A program made the position numbers and the translations under genes. Shown in pieces: positions 55,290-62,650 of a stretch of DNA of 64,000 bases. How positions within the stretch are numbered: position 1 is the first letter of the stretch; each line of letters starts with the position of its first letter. Source of the stretch: Gaiellasilicea sp963811885 (GTDB lineage: Bacteria > Actinomycetota > Thermoleophilia > Gaiellales > Gaiellaceae). The stretch is from positions 124,001-188,000 of the forward strand of contig CAWETB010000002.1 of the NCBI GenBank assembly GCA_963811885.1, given 5' to 3'. Under the pieces are notes generated by a model. That model saw only the letters and a program-made list of their open reading frames with translations. It had not been told where the DNA came from and ran no database searches.

Positions 55290-56229
55290 CTAGACGCTCG
55301 TGCCCGACGCCGCGCTCGCGGGCGCGCGTCGACAGCGCCGCCGCGATCGCGACGTCCCACGCGGCGAGCCCGTTCGACTTGAAGACGACGATGTCGGTCG
55401 TCGGACTGCGCGGCCCGGCAGCTCGCCGCCGACGACCTCCTGCAGCTCGTGCACCTCGAGCCAGTCGAGCACGCCGCTCTCGACGGGCTCGATCAGGTCG
55501 CCCGACTCGATCCGCGCCTGCTCGGCGAGTCGCAGCAGACGAAGGCGGCCCGCTCGAGGACGACGTTGTCGAGCTCCCGCGCGCGCGGTCGTTCGCGCCG
55601 ACGGCGCAGACGAGCGCGCCCGTCGCGCAGCCACTCGCCGCGCAGCACGGGATCGCGCGAGGTCGTGACCGTGACGACGACGTCCTGCTCGGCGGCCTCG
55701 CGCGTGCGACTCGGCCGGCTCGGCGCCGACTCGCGCGCAGAAGGCCTCGAGCCGCTCGGGCGTGCGGCAGTAGGCGACGACGCGCTCGATCGTCGGCACG
55801 GCGGCCCGGATGCCGCGACCTGCGTCTCGGCCTGCCAGCCGCAGCCGATCACGCCGAGCGTGCTCGCGCCCGTGCCGGGCGAGGTACTTCGCCGCGACGC
55901 CGCTCGCCGCGCCGGTGCGCAGCTGGCCGAGCGTGTCGGCCTCGATCACCGCGGCGAGCTCGCCGGTCGCGCGCGTCGAAGAGCGAGACGACGAAGCGGC
56001 GTCGCCGCGCCGAGACGCGTGTAGGTCTTCACGCCCGCGTAGCCGAGCTCGAGGTCGGCCGCGGCCATGACGGCGAAGCTGCCGTCCTCGAGCGCGAGCC
56101 GCCGCCGCGGCACGTTCTCGACCGCGCCCGCGCGCCATGCCGCCGGAAGCACGCCTCGACCGCCGGGCACCGCCTCGCCGGGCGTGAGCAGCGCCGGCGA
56201 CGTCGGCCTCGGTCAGGTAGAGCGGCAGC
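55290..56229 (-). pseudogene. ornithine cyclodeaminase/mu-crystallin family (several frameshifts as read)
   Basis: The pieces give LPLYLTEADV, FAVMAAADLELGYAGVKTYT with the ligand Lys, ELAAVIEADTLGQLRTGAAS, GVAAKYLARHG, the Rossmann motif VIGCGWQAETQVA, VVAYCRTPERLEAFCARVGA, VVVTVTTSRDPVLRG and ESGVLDWLEVHELQEVVGG. The family includes ornithine cyclodeaminase and ketimine reductases. Proline genes proAB lie 26 kb away. The start lies close to the DUF421 stop and is not resolved. Confidence 0.8.
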
Positions 56230-56234
56230 GAAGC

Positions 56235-56683
56235 CTACGTGTGTCTTCGGATGAAGCTGATCTTGCCGCTCGTCTCGAGCACCGCCCAGCGGACGTCGTC
56301 GAGCGATCCGATCCCCTCCGGGCGCGCCGCCGCGGCGAGCTCCTCGAGCGTGATCCGGTTCGCGGCGCAGGTTGCGCTCGATCGGCTCGCCGTCCTGGAC
56401 GACGATCACGCGGCTCGCCGTCGAGGACGGGCCGCAGGCGCGGGAACCGGAAGCTCGAGTACGAGACGAGCGACCGTGAGCAGCGCGATCGTCCCGCCGA
56501 CGAGCATCATCCCGGTCACCGAGAAGTCGTTCTGCGTCACGCCCTGCTGGACGAGGTCGCCGAGCATGACGAGCAGGATCAGGTCGAACGGCTCGCATCG
56601 ACGAGCAGCTCGCGCCGCCCGACGACGCGCGTCAGGAAGAGGACGAAGAGGAACCCGACCGCGGCGCGGAGGACGAGATCCAT
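56235..56683 (-). CDS. DUF421 (YetF-like) membrane protein (one or more frameshifts)
   Basis: The product has MDLVLRAAVGFLFVLFLTRV, GRRELLVDASEPFDLILLVM, LGDLVQQGVTQNDFSVTGMM and a second helix LVGGTIALLTVARLVSSF, then the YetF soluble segment ending LDDVRWAVLETSGKISFIRR. The helix block and the GRR-E-x-F-D-L motif define DUF421. Role unknown. Confidence 0.8.
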
Positions 56684-57213
56684 CTAGGGGAAGACCGTGA
56701 CCGTGCGGTCGAGGTCGAGGAGCGGCGTCGTCGCCGTCGGCGAGCTCGACGTCCTGCGAGCGGCGGCCGACGTTCGTCGGGTTGACCTGGAACTGGAGGA
56801 AGAGGACGTACTCTGTGCCGGCCGGGATGTGGCCGAGGTCGAAGCGCGATCCGCCCGTCCCGGCTCGCCTCGCCGATCGGCGACGGGCTCGATCGTGTTC
56901 AGCGTCATCCCCTCGAGCCAGCCGGGGTCGAGCACGAGCGTCGCCTCCTCGATCTCCCGTCGGCGTCGGATCGTGAAGCGCGACCTCGTAGAAGAGCCCG
57001 CCGCGCACGCGCGTCGGCGCGTAGACCTCGAGCTCGACGCCGTCCGCGGTCGCGGTGTCGGTCTGCGGCCGCTGGCCGAAGACGTTCAGCAGGCCGAGCG
57101 AGGCCGAACACGCCGAGCGCGCGCGAGCACGACCCAGCGCACGACCGGCCGCCGCTCCCGGCCGACGAGGTCGCGGTGCGTTCGAGCGTCAGCTGATCCG
57201 GCGCCGCGGCCAC
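56684..57213 (-). CDS. membrane-anchored protein of unknown function, YetF partner (frameshifts)
   Basis: The pieces give APDQLTLERT, one helix around VLALLGVFGLLGLLNVFGQR, VRGGLFYEV, LDPGWLEGMTLNTIEPV, FDLGHIPAGTEYVLFLQFQV and ALLDLDRTVTVFP before TAG at 56684. The predicted beta-rich exterior domain follows a single N-terminal helix. It ends two bases before the DUF421 ATG, so the two are probably an operon and may act together. Confidence 0.6.
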
Positions 57214-57277
57214 CGGAGCAGTTCGCCCGGGGCGGAGCTCTCCTACCGGGGCGGCCGCTACACTACGCCGTCTCCGA

Positions 57278-57350
57278 GCGCCCGTAGCTCAGGGGATAGA
57301 GCGCTGCCCTGCGGAGGCAGAGGTCGCACGTTCGAATCGTGCCGGGCGCA
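57278..57350 (+). tRNA. tRNA-Arg, anticodon GCG
   Basis: A full cloverleaf fits: acceptor GCGCCCG/CGGGCGC, D stem GCTC/GAGC, anticodon stem CTGCC/GGCAG with loop CTGCGGA, T stem GCACG/CGTGC with loop TTCGAAT, discriminator A73, no encoded CCA (tc follows). The anticodon GCG at 57311-57313 reads CGC/CGT arginine codons. Most bacteria use ACG for these codons. Confidence 0.92.
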
Positions 57351-57371
57351 TCGCTCTGCCGTGGCGAAGCT

Positions 57372-57882
57372 CTAGGCGCCGAAGGTGCCGGCGAGCGCCC
57401 AACCCACGATCGACCCATTGCGACGTACGGGATCGCAAGGCGACCGCCCCGAGCACGACTCGGCGGTCTCCGACGGGCGCGCCGCCGATGACGCGAGCGA
57501 GGGCGGCGACGAGGATCGGGTTCGCCACTGCGCGGCGAAGGCGTACGAGCGGTCCGAGCCACGCTGGAGCCACGCCACGGGGTGCGCAGAGCAGGCGGCT
57601 CGCCCGCATCGACTCGAGCCGCCGCTCGATCCGGGCGCCGTTGCCGGAGAACCAGTCCTCCCAATGTCGATCGATCCAGCGGCAGGAGCCGATCACGAGG
57701 AGAACGACGGCGGTCGTCGCGGCCGCGTAGACGAGCGAGGGCCGAAAGGAGGCCGCCAGCAGCGCGATGGGAAGTCCGAGCAGGATGCTGTCGAAGAACG
57801 CGAACCCCACGACGGCGGCACCGACGACACCGGTACGGGCGGCGCTCACGGCACCTTGCGGGGAGTCGGGCGGCGCGGCCAT
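57372..57882 (-). CDS. small membrane protein of unknown function (frameshift near the end)
   Basis: ATG at 57882 gives AAPPDSPQGAVSAARTGVVG, helices VVGFAFFDSILLGLPIALLA and SLVYAAATTAVVLLVIGS, then NGARIERRLESMRASRLL and ANPILVAALARVIGGAPVGD. The ending GSIVGWALAGTFGA before TAG at 57372 is in another frame, so one or two indels lie near 57430. It lies between a complete tRNA and its inverted truncated copy. Confidence 0.55.
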
Positions 57883-57907
57883 CCCGCCAGGTATCGGCAG
57901 CGACGGT

Positions 57908-58051
57908 CTACGACGCGAGGTCGAGCTCTGCGCCCTGGGGAACTTCCCGCCGGACGTAGGCGAGTGCAACCACACGGTCGCCGTCGCGAGCGGCGCTCGT
58001 GATCCGCCCGACCGTCTTGCCCTCGTAGAGGATCTCCGTCTCCGGCGCGAG
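57908..58051 (-). pseudogene. detached YgfZ C-terminal fragment, diverged from the full copy
   Basis: The frame reads ETEILYEGKTVGRITSAARD, then VVALAYVRREVPQGAELDLA before TAG. This is the C-terminal domain of YgfZ. The neighbouring full gene at 58119 has a related but different ending (YDGKAVGRVTSAAVADDG, ALAYVRREVPEDAEL). The fragment abuts the truncated inverted tRNA copy and has no start of its own. Confidence 0.7.
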
Positions 58052-58056
58052 GCAAC

Positions 58057-58110
58057 TGCGACCTCTGCCTCCGCAGGGCAGCGCTCTATCCCCTGAGCTA
58101 CGGGCGCTCG
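58057..58110 (-). repeat. truncated inverted copy of the tRNA-Arg gene
   Basis: The minus strand repeats 54 bases of the tRNA region at 57275-57328, from three bases before the tRNA 5' end through position 51 of the tRNA. It then diverges before the T arm. The T stem, T loop and 3' acceptor strand are missing, so it cannot be a working tRNA. With the complete gene it forms an inverted repeat around about 730 bases. Confidence 0.88.
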
Positions 58111-58118
58111 CGGGGACG

Positions 58119-58886
58119 TCAGTGTAGCGGCGTCGCGAGCAGCGCGGGCCGATCTGCGCAGCTCGGCGTCCTCGGGCACCTCGCGGCGGACGTAGGCGAG
58201 CGCGACGGCGCCGTCGTCGGCGACCGCGGCGCTCGTGACCCGGCCGACCGCCTTGCCGTCGTAGACGAGCTCCGCGTCCAGGGACGGAACGAGCCGTCGA
58301 GCGAGAGCACGCGCAGGCCGCGGTTCGCGTGGCCGCGGTAGTGCAGCCGCGCGATCGGCTCCTGGCCCGGGTAGCAGCCCTTCGTGAAGCTGACCGCCCG
58401 CTCGGTCAGGCCGGCCTCGGCCGGCAGGACGCGGTCGTCGATCTCCTTGCCCCACGCCGGCGTCCCGGCGCGGATGCGGAGCAGCTCGAGCTCCTCCGCC
58501 GAGATCGTCGGCTCGAGCTCCGCGTCGAGCTGCTCGGCCGCGGGCTCGCCGTAGTCGCCGGTCGAGATCCCCTCGCCGCCGAAGACGACGTGCGAGGTGT
58601 GCTCCTCGAGCTCGATCTCCGCCTTCGCGGCGAAGCGCGAGCGGACGAGCTCGGCGCGGACGCGCTCGCCCAGATCCGGCTCCGTCAGCAGCAGGAAGTC
58701 CTCGTGCCCGCGACGCAGGACGACGAGCGGCGCGATCACACGCGCCTTCGGCGTCAGCAGCAGCGCCTCGCACGACTCGCCGGGTCCGAGGGCGGCGATG
58801 TCGTTCGAGACCATCCGGTCGAGGTACTCCTCGGCGGCAGGCCCGGAGACCCGGACGAAGGAGCGTGGACGGATCGCGACGCGCAT
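58119..58886 (-). CDS. ygfZ: folate-binding YgfZ-like protein (two compensating frameshifts)
   Basis: The product has MRVAIRPRSFVRVSGPAAEE, YLDRMVSNDIAALGPGE, LLTPKARVIAPLVVLR and the family motif FTKGCYPGQEPIARLHYRG. Between about 58285 and 58135 the true frame is another one (VPSLDAELVYDGKAVGRVTS). The final LLATPLH is back in frame. YgfZ uses tetrahydrofolate to help repair or build certain Fe-S proteins. It is divergent from the sulfite-oxidase-like gene. Confidence 0.87.
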   Translation of the reverse strand: MRVAIRPRSFVRVSGPAAEEYLDRMVSNDIAALGPGESCEALLLTPKARVIAPLVVLRRGHEDFLLLTEPDLGERVRAELVRSRFAAKAEIELEEHTSHVVFGGEGISTGDYGEPAAEQLDAELEPTISAEELELLRIRAGTPAWGKEIDDRVLPAEAGLTERAVSFTKGCYPGQEPIARLHYRGHANRGLRVLSLDGSFRPWTRSSSTTARRSAGSRAPRSPTTAPSRSPTSAARCPRTPSCADRPALLATPLH

Positions 58887-58906
58887 CCCTGTTTACTGTA
58901 GAGACG

Positions 58907-59545
58907 GTGTTCAGGTCGAAGGCGGAAAAGAAGGTGATCGAGGCGGGCTACGACCCCGCCCGCCTGCCGCCCGGCCAGTACCTGACCGAGAAGTGGCCGG
59001 TGCTGCACGCCGGCTCGATCCCGTCGACCGACCTCGCCACGTGGACGTTCGAGGTCTCCGGCGAGGTCGAGAATCCGCTCACGCTCTCCTGGGACGAGCT
59101 GAACGCGCTGCCGCGGACCGAGCACACGCAGGACATCCACTGCGTCACGCGCTGGTCGAAGTTCGACATGACCTTCTCCGGGATCCACTGGCGCGAGGTC
59201 GAGCAGCTCGTGCGGCCGAAGCCGAGCGCGCGCTTCGCGATCGCGCACTCCGAGCAGGGCTACACCGCGAACGTGCCGATCTCGTTCCTCCGCGACGAGC
59301 ACGCGCTGCTGGCCACGCATGCGAACGGCGAGCCGCTCGCCGCCGAGCACGGCTACCCGCTCCGGCTCGTGATCCCGGGCAAGTACTTCTGGAAGAGCGC
59401 CAAGTGGCTGCGCGGCATCGAGCTCTCGGCGACCGACCGGCCGGGCTTCTGGGAGCGCTACGGCTACCACAACGACGCCGACCCGTTCGAGGAGCAGCGC
59501 TACCAGATTCTGAGTTGCCTTGTGGCAGATCACTCGTTCGAGTGA
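58907..59545 (+). CDS. sulfite oxidase-like molybdopterin oxidoreductase
   Basis: The 212-residue product has VSGEVENPLTLSWDELNALP, the molybdenum-ligand cysteine in DIHCVTRWSKFDMTFSG, SEQGYTANVPISFLRDEHAL, and RLVIPGKYFWKSAKWLRGIE. It is the single-domain YuiH/sulfite-oxidase-like type without heme. GTG at 58907 lies 20 bases from the divergent ygfZ start. The substrate is unknown. Confidence 0.9.
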   Translation: MFRSKAEKKVIEAGYDPARLPPGQYLTEKWPVLHAGSIPSTDLATWTFEVSGEVENPLTLSWDELNALPRTEHTQDIHCVTRWSKFDMTFSGIHWREVEQLVRPKPSARFAIAHSEQGYTANVPISFLRDEHALLATHANGEPLAAEHGYPLRLVIPGKYFWKSAKWLRGIELSATDRPGFWERYGYHNDADPFEEQRYQILSCLVADHSFE

Positions 59546-59606
59546 CTACAGCGGAGGCACGGACGCCGATACCTGGGCTACCCACCTCCCCCTAGTTTCA
59601 CCCCTC

Positions 59607-59638
59607 GAAGACCCGGCCCCCACCGGGTCTTCTCTTTG
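59607..59638 (+). terminator. Rho-independent terminator of the sulfite-oxidase-like gene
   Basis: GAAGACCCGG pairs with CCGGGTCTTC around a C-rich loop, followed by TCTTT. It lies 61 bases after the stop on the plus strand and is the clearest terminator in the window. Confidence 0.85.
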
Positions 59639-59646
59639 CCCGAGAA

Positions 59647-59680
59647 CGACGAAGGGCCGGCGCGAGCCGGCCCTTCGTCG
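59647..59680. terminator. 15-bp hairpin downstream of groEL
   Basis: CGACGAAGGGCCGGC and GCCGGCCCTTCGTCG form a perfect stem around GCGA. It lies 24 bases beyond the groEL stop on the minus strand, and is probably its terminator, with added barrier effect for the facing gene. Confidence 0.8.
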
Positions 59681-59704
59681 TGAAGCTGAAGCCCGGAGGC
59701 TTCC

Positions 59705-61333
59705 TTACATCATCCCGCCCATGCCGCCCATGTCGGGCATGCCGCCGCCGGCGCCCGCCTTCTCGGGGGCCTCGGCCACGATCGCCTCGGTCGTGAGGAT
59801 GTTCTTGCCGATCGACGCGGCGTTCTGCAGCGCCGAGCGGGTCACCATCGTCGGGTCGATGATCCCGGCCTTGACCAGGTCCTCGACCTCGCCCGTGTCG
59901 ACGTTCAGGCCCTGGCCCTTGGCGGCCGAGCGAACCTGGTTGACGACGACCGAGCCCTCGAGCCCGGCGTTGTAGGCGAGCTGCCGCAGCGGCTCCTCGA
60001 GGGAGCGGGCGATGATCTGCGCGCCCGTCTTCTCGTCGCCCTCGAACGTGTCGAGCTTGATCGAGTCGACCGCCTGCAGGAGCGCGACACCGCCGCCCGG
60101 CACGATGCCCTCCTCGAGGGCGGCGCGGGTGGCCTGCAGCGCGTCCTCGACGCGGTGCTTCTTCTCCTTCATCTCCGTCTCGGTGGCAGCGCCGACCTTG
60201 ACGACGGCGACGCCGCCGGCCAGCTTCGCGAGCCGCTCCTGGAGCTTCTCGCGGTCGAAGTCGGAGTCGGTGTTCTCGATCTCGGACTTCAGCTGCTTGA
60301 TCCGGGACTTGATCGCCTCGGCGTCACCGGCACCGTCGATGATCGTCGTCGTGTCCTTCGTGACGACGACACGGCGGGCGTGGCCGAGCTGCGTGATCTT
60401 CGTGTTCTCGAGCTTGAGGCCCATCTCCTCGGTGATCACCTCGGCGCCGCTGAGGATCGCGATGTCCTCGAGCATGCGCTTGCGGCGGTCGCCGAAGCCG
60501 GGAGCCTTGACCGCGACGGCCGTGAAGGTGCCGCGGAGCTTGTTGACGACGATCGTCGCGAGCGCCTCGCCCTCGACGTCCTCCGCCACGATCAGCAGCG
60601 GGCGACCGGCCTGGATCACCTGCTCGAGCACGGGCAGGAGGTCCTTGACCGAACCGATCTTCTGGTTCGCGACCAGGATGTACGGGTCGTCGAGCACGGC
60701 CTCCATGCGCTCGGCGTCGGTGATCATGTACGGCGAGAGGTAGCCCTTGTCGAACTGCATGCCCTCGGTGAACTCGAGCTCGAGGCCGAACGTCTGGCCC
60801 TCCTCGACGTTCACGACGCCGTCCTTGCCGACCTTCTCGATCGCGTCCGCGATCACGTCGCCGATCTCGCGCTCGCGCGCCGAGATGGTGGCGACCCGGG
60901 CGATGTCCTCCTTGCCCGAGACCTCCTTCGACTGCTTCTTCAGGTCCTCGACGACGGCCTCGACGGCCGCCTCGATGCCCCGCTTGATCCCCATCGGGTT
61001 CGCGCCGGCGGCCACGTTCTTGAGGCCCTCGCGCACGATCGCCTGGGCGAGCACGGTCGCGGTCGTCGTGCCGTCGCCGGCGACGTCGTTGGTCGCCGTG
61101 GCGACCTCGCGTACGAGCTGTGCGCCCTGGTTCTCGAACGGGTCCTCGACCTCGATCTCGCGGGCGATGGTGACGCCGTCGTTGGTGATCGTCGGCGCGC
61201 CGAACTTCTTGTCCAGCACGACGTAGCGGCCCTTCGGGCCGAGCGTCACCTTGACCGCGTCGGCGAGGGTGTTGACGCCGCGCTCGAGCGCGCGACGTGC
61301 GTCCTCGTTGAACTTGAGCTCCTTGTGAGCCAT
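59705..61333 (-). CDS. groL: chaperonin GroEL
   Basis: The 542-residue product is a complete Hsp60: EDARRALERGVNTLADAVKV, TLGPKGRYVVLDKKFGAPTI with ATP-binding, AGDGTTTATVLAQAIV, the apical-domain PGFGDRRKRMLEDIAILSG, and the Gly-Met repeat tail ending GGMGGMM. It folds proteins in the cytosol with GroES, encoded just upstream, and lies downstream of a CIRCE operator. Confidence 0.98.
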   Translation of the reverse strand: MAHKELKFNEDARRALERGVNTLADAVKVTLGPKGRYVVLDKKFGAPTITNDGVTIAREIEVEDPFENQGAQLVREVATATNDVAGDGTTTATVLAQAIVREGLKNVAAGANPMGIKRGIEAAVEAVVEDLKKQSKEVSGKEDIARVATISAREREIGDVIADAIEKVGKDGVVNVEEGQTFGLELEFTEGMQFDKGYLSPYMITDAERMEAVLDDPYILVANQKIGSVKDLLPVLEQVIQAGRPLLIVAEDVEGEALATIVVNKLRGTFTAVAVKAPGFGDRRKRMLEDIAILSGAEVITEEMGLKLENTKITQLGHARRVVVTKDTTTIIDGAGDAEAIKSRIKQLKSEIENTDSDFDREKLQERLAKLAGGVAVVKVGAATETEMKEKKHRVEDALQATRAALEEGIVPGGGVALLQAVDSIKLDTFEGDEKTGAQIIARSLEEPLRQLAYNAGLEGSVVVNQVRSAAKGQGLNVDTGEVEDLVKAGIIDPTMVTRSALQNAASIGKNILTTEAIVAEAPEKAGAGGGMPDMGGMGGMM

Positions 61334-61371
61334 TTCGGTATTCCTCCTGTTACTTCTCTAGGCTGAGCTGA

Positions 61372-61677
61372 CTAGACCGCGGCGCGGTCGCCGACGACCT
61401 TCGCGAGGACGTCCGACTCACGCAGAATCAGGACATCGTCCGAGCCGACCTTGATCTCGGTTCCGCCGTACTTGGAGAAGATGATCTCGTCACCCTCCTC
61501 GACGTCCATCTTGATGTACTCCCCGTCCTCGTCGCGCGGGCCGGGACCGACTGCGAGGACCTTGCCGCGCTGCGGCTTCTCCTTCGCCGTGTCGGGCAGC
61601 ACGATGCCGCTGGTCGTGATCTCCTCTTCCTCGAGGATCTCCACGATCAGGCGGTCACCAAGCGGCTGCAAATTCAT
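61372..61677 (-). CDS. groS: co-chaperonin GroES
   Basis: The 101-residue product has LQPLGDRLIVEILEEEEITT, the mobile loop around SGIVLPDTAKEKPQRGKVLA, and DEIIFSKYGGTEIKVGSDDV. It caps GroEL. It precedes groEL by 38 bases, and the CIRCE operator and promoter lie 38-96 bases upstream. Confidence 0.97.
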   Translation of the reverse strand: MNLQPLGDRLIVEILEEEEITTSGIVLPDTAKEKPQRGKVLAVGPGPRDEDGEYIKMDVEEGDEIIFSKYGGTEIKVGSDDVLILRESDVLAKVVGDRAAV

Positions 61678-61714
61678 GTGATGCCTCCTCGTCCTTCAGA
61701 CTTTGTGACACTGC

Positions 61715-61741
61715 TTGGCACTCTGACTGTGAGAGTGCCGA
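61715..61741 (-). promoter_or_regulatory. CIRCE operator (HrcA site)
   Basis: GGCACTC and GAGTGCC pair across TGACTGTGA, matching the CIRCE plan TTAGCACTC-N9-GAGTGCTAA with changes only at the outer positions. HrcA binding here would repress groES-groEL until heat stress. Confidence 0.88.
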
Positions 61742-61745
61742 CGCC

Positions 61746-61773
61746 ATTCTACATTCGTACGAACGCTGCGCAA
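61746..61773 (-). promoter_or_regulatory. groES promoter
   Basis: On the minus strand TTGCGC and TAGAAT are spaced 16 bases, good -35 and -10 boxes. CIRCE begins a few bases downstream, so the repressor would sit over the transcription start. Confidence 0.55.
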
Positions 61774-61810
61774 GCCGGAACCGCCGCTCAGAGCGTCGAA
61801 TTGTCACAAA

Positions 61811-62242
61811 GTGCCGATGACGCGTGAGTTCTCCGCCGGGGGCGTGCTGGTGCGCCGCTTCCGCGGCCGCTGGTGGCTCGCCGCGATCCGCCCGAACGGG
61901 AAGCCCGAGGGGACCTGGGCGCTGCCCAAGGGCCTGATCGACGAGGGGGAGAAGGGCGCCGAGACGGCGTTGCGCGAGGTCGCGGAGGAGACGGGCCTCA
62001 CCGGCCGGCTGGAGGGCAAGCTCGGCGACGTCCGCTACGTCTACACCCGCGGCGGCGAGCGGATCTTCAAGGTCGTCAGCTTCTTCCTGCTCCGCTACCG
62101 GAGCGGCCGGATCGGCGAGCTGCCGGCGGGGATGGAGCTCGAGGTGGCGGAGGCGCGCTGGCTGCCGCTCGAGGACGCGCCGCGCCTGCTCGCCTACGGC
62201 GGCGAGCGGGAGATGGCTACGAAGGCTCTGACCTCTCTATGA
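61811..62242 (+). CDS. Nudix hydrolase
   Basis: The product of about 143 residues has the full Nudix box GX5EX7REUXEEXGU in GLIDEGEKGAETALREVAEE. It begins FSAGGVLVRRFRGRWWLAA and ends DAPRLLAYGGEREMATKALT. Such enzymes hydrolyse nucleoside diphosphate derivatives. A GTG at 61811 and an ATG at 61817 are both possible; the ATG gives the conserved start. It is divergent from groES. Confidence 0.92.
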   Translation: MPMTREFSAGGVLVRRFRGRWWLAAIRPNGKPEGTWALPKGLIDEGEKGAETALREVAEETGLTGRLEGKLGDVRYVYTRGGERIFKVVSFFLLRYRSGRIGELPAGMELEVAEARWLPLEDAPRLLAYGGEREMATKALTSL

Positions 62243-62252
62243 TCGTGCGGCC

Positions 62253-62615
62253 GTGGCCATGTTCGCGCTGAACTTCTATTCACCCCTGGTCGCCGACCAG
62301 CTGCGCACGCACCGCAAGACGGCGACGATCCGGCTCGGCGACAAGTCGGGCAAGTACAAGAAGGGGATGATCGTGACGGTGCTCGTCGGCGTCCGCTACG
62401 GCCAGCGCGAGAAGATCTTCGACGCGGTGATCGACAAGGTCGAGGTGAAGCAGATCAGCGAGCTCTCACCGCGCGAGATCGAGCACGACAACCCCGAGAT
62501 CCGGCGGCCGGACGAGATGACGCGCTTCCTGGGACAGCTCTACAACCGTCCCGTCAGCGAGGACGAGACGGTCACGGTGATCCGCTTCTCGCAGATCATC
62601 GGCTCGATGTTCTAG
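62253..62615 (+). CDS. ASCH-like domain protein
   Basis: The 120-residue product has HRKTATIRLGDKSGKYKKGM, a beta-barrel run MIVTVLVGVRYGQREKIFDA, and the ending RPDEMTRFLGQLYNRPVSED. The RKT-TIRLGDKS pattern fits ASCH domains, which bind RNA. The start GTG at 62253 overlaps closely with the Nudix end (10 bases away). Confidence 0.65.
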   Translation: MAMFALNFYSPLVADQLRTHRKTATIRLGDKSGKYKKGMIVTVLVGVRYGQREKIFDAVIDKVEVKQISELSPREIEHDNPEIRRPDEMTRFLGQLYNRPVSEDETVTVIRFSQIIGSMF

Positions 62616-62650
62616 AGAGGCCGCCGTAGGATGGGCGGAGGAAACACCTC

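Noticed and set aside
57289..58773. A 494-codon minus-strand frame running through ygfZ, the tRNA copy and the membrane protein
   Set aside because: It translates through the tRNA repeat (the well-known spurious VAQGIERCPAEAEV type). It is an accident of frames and not one protein.
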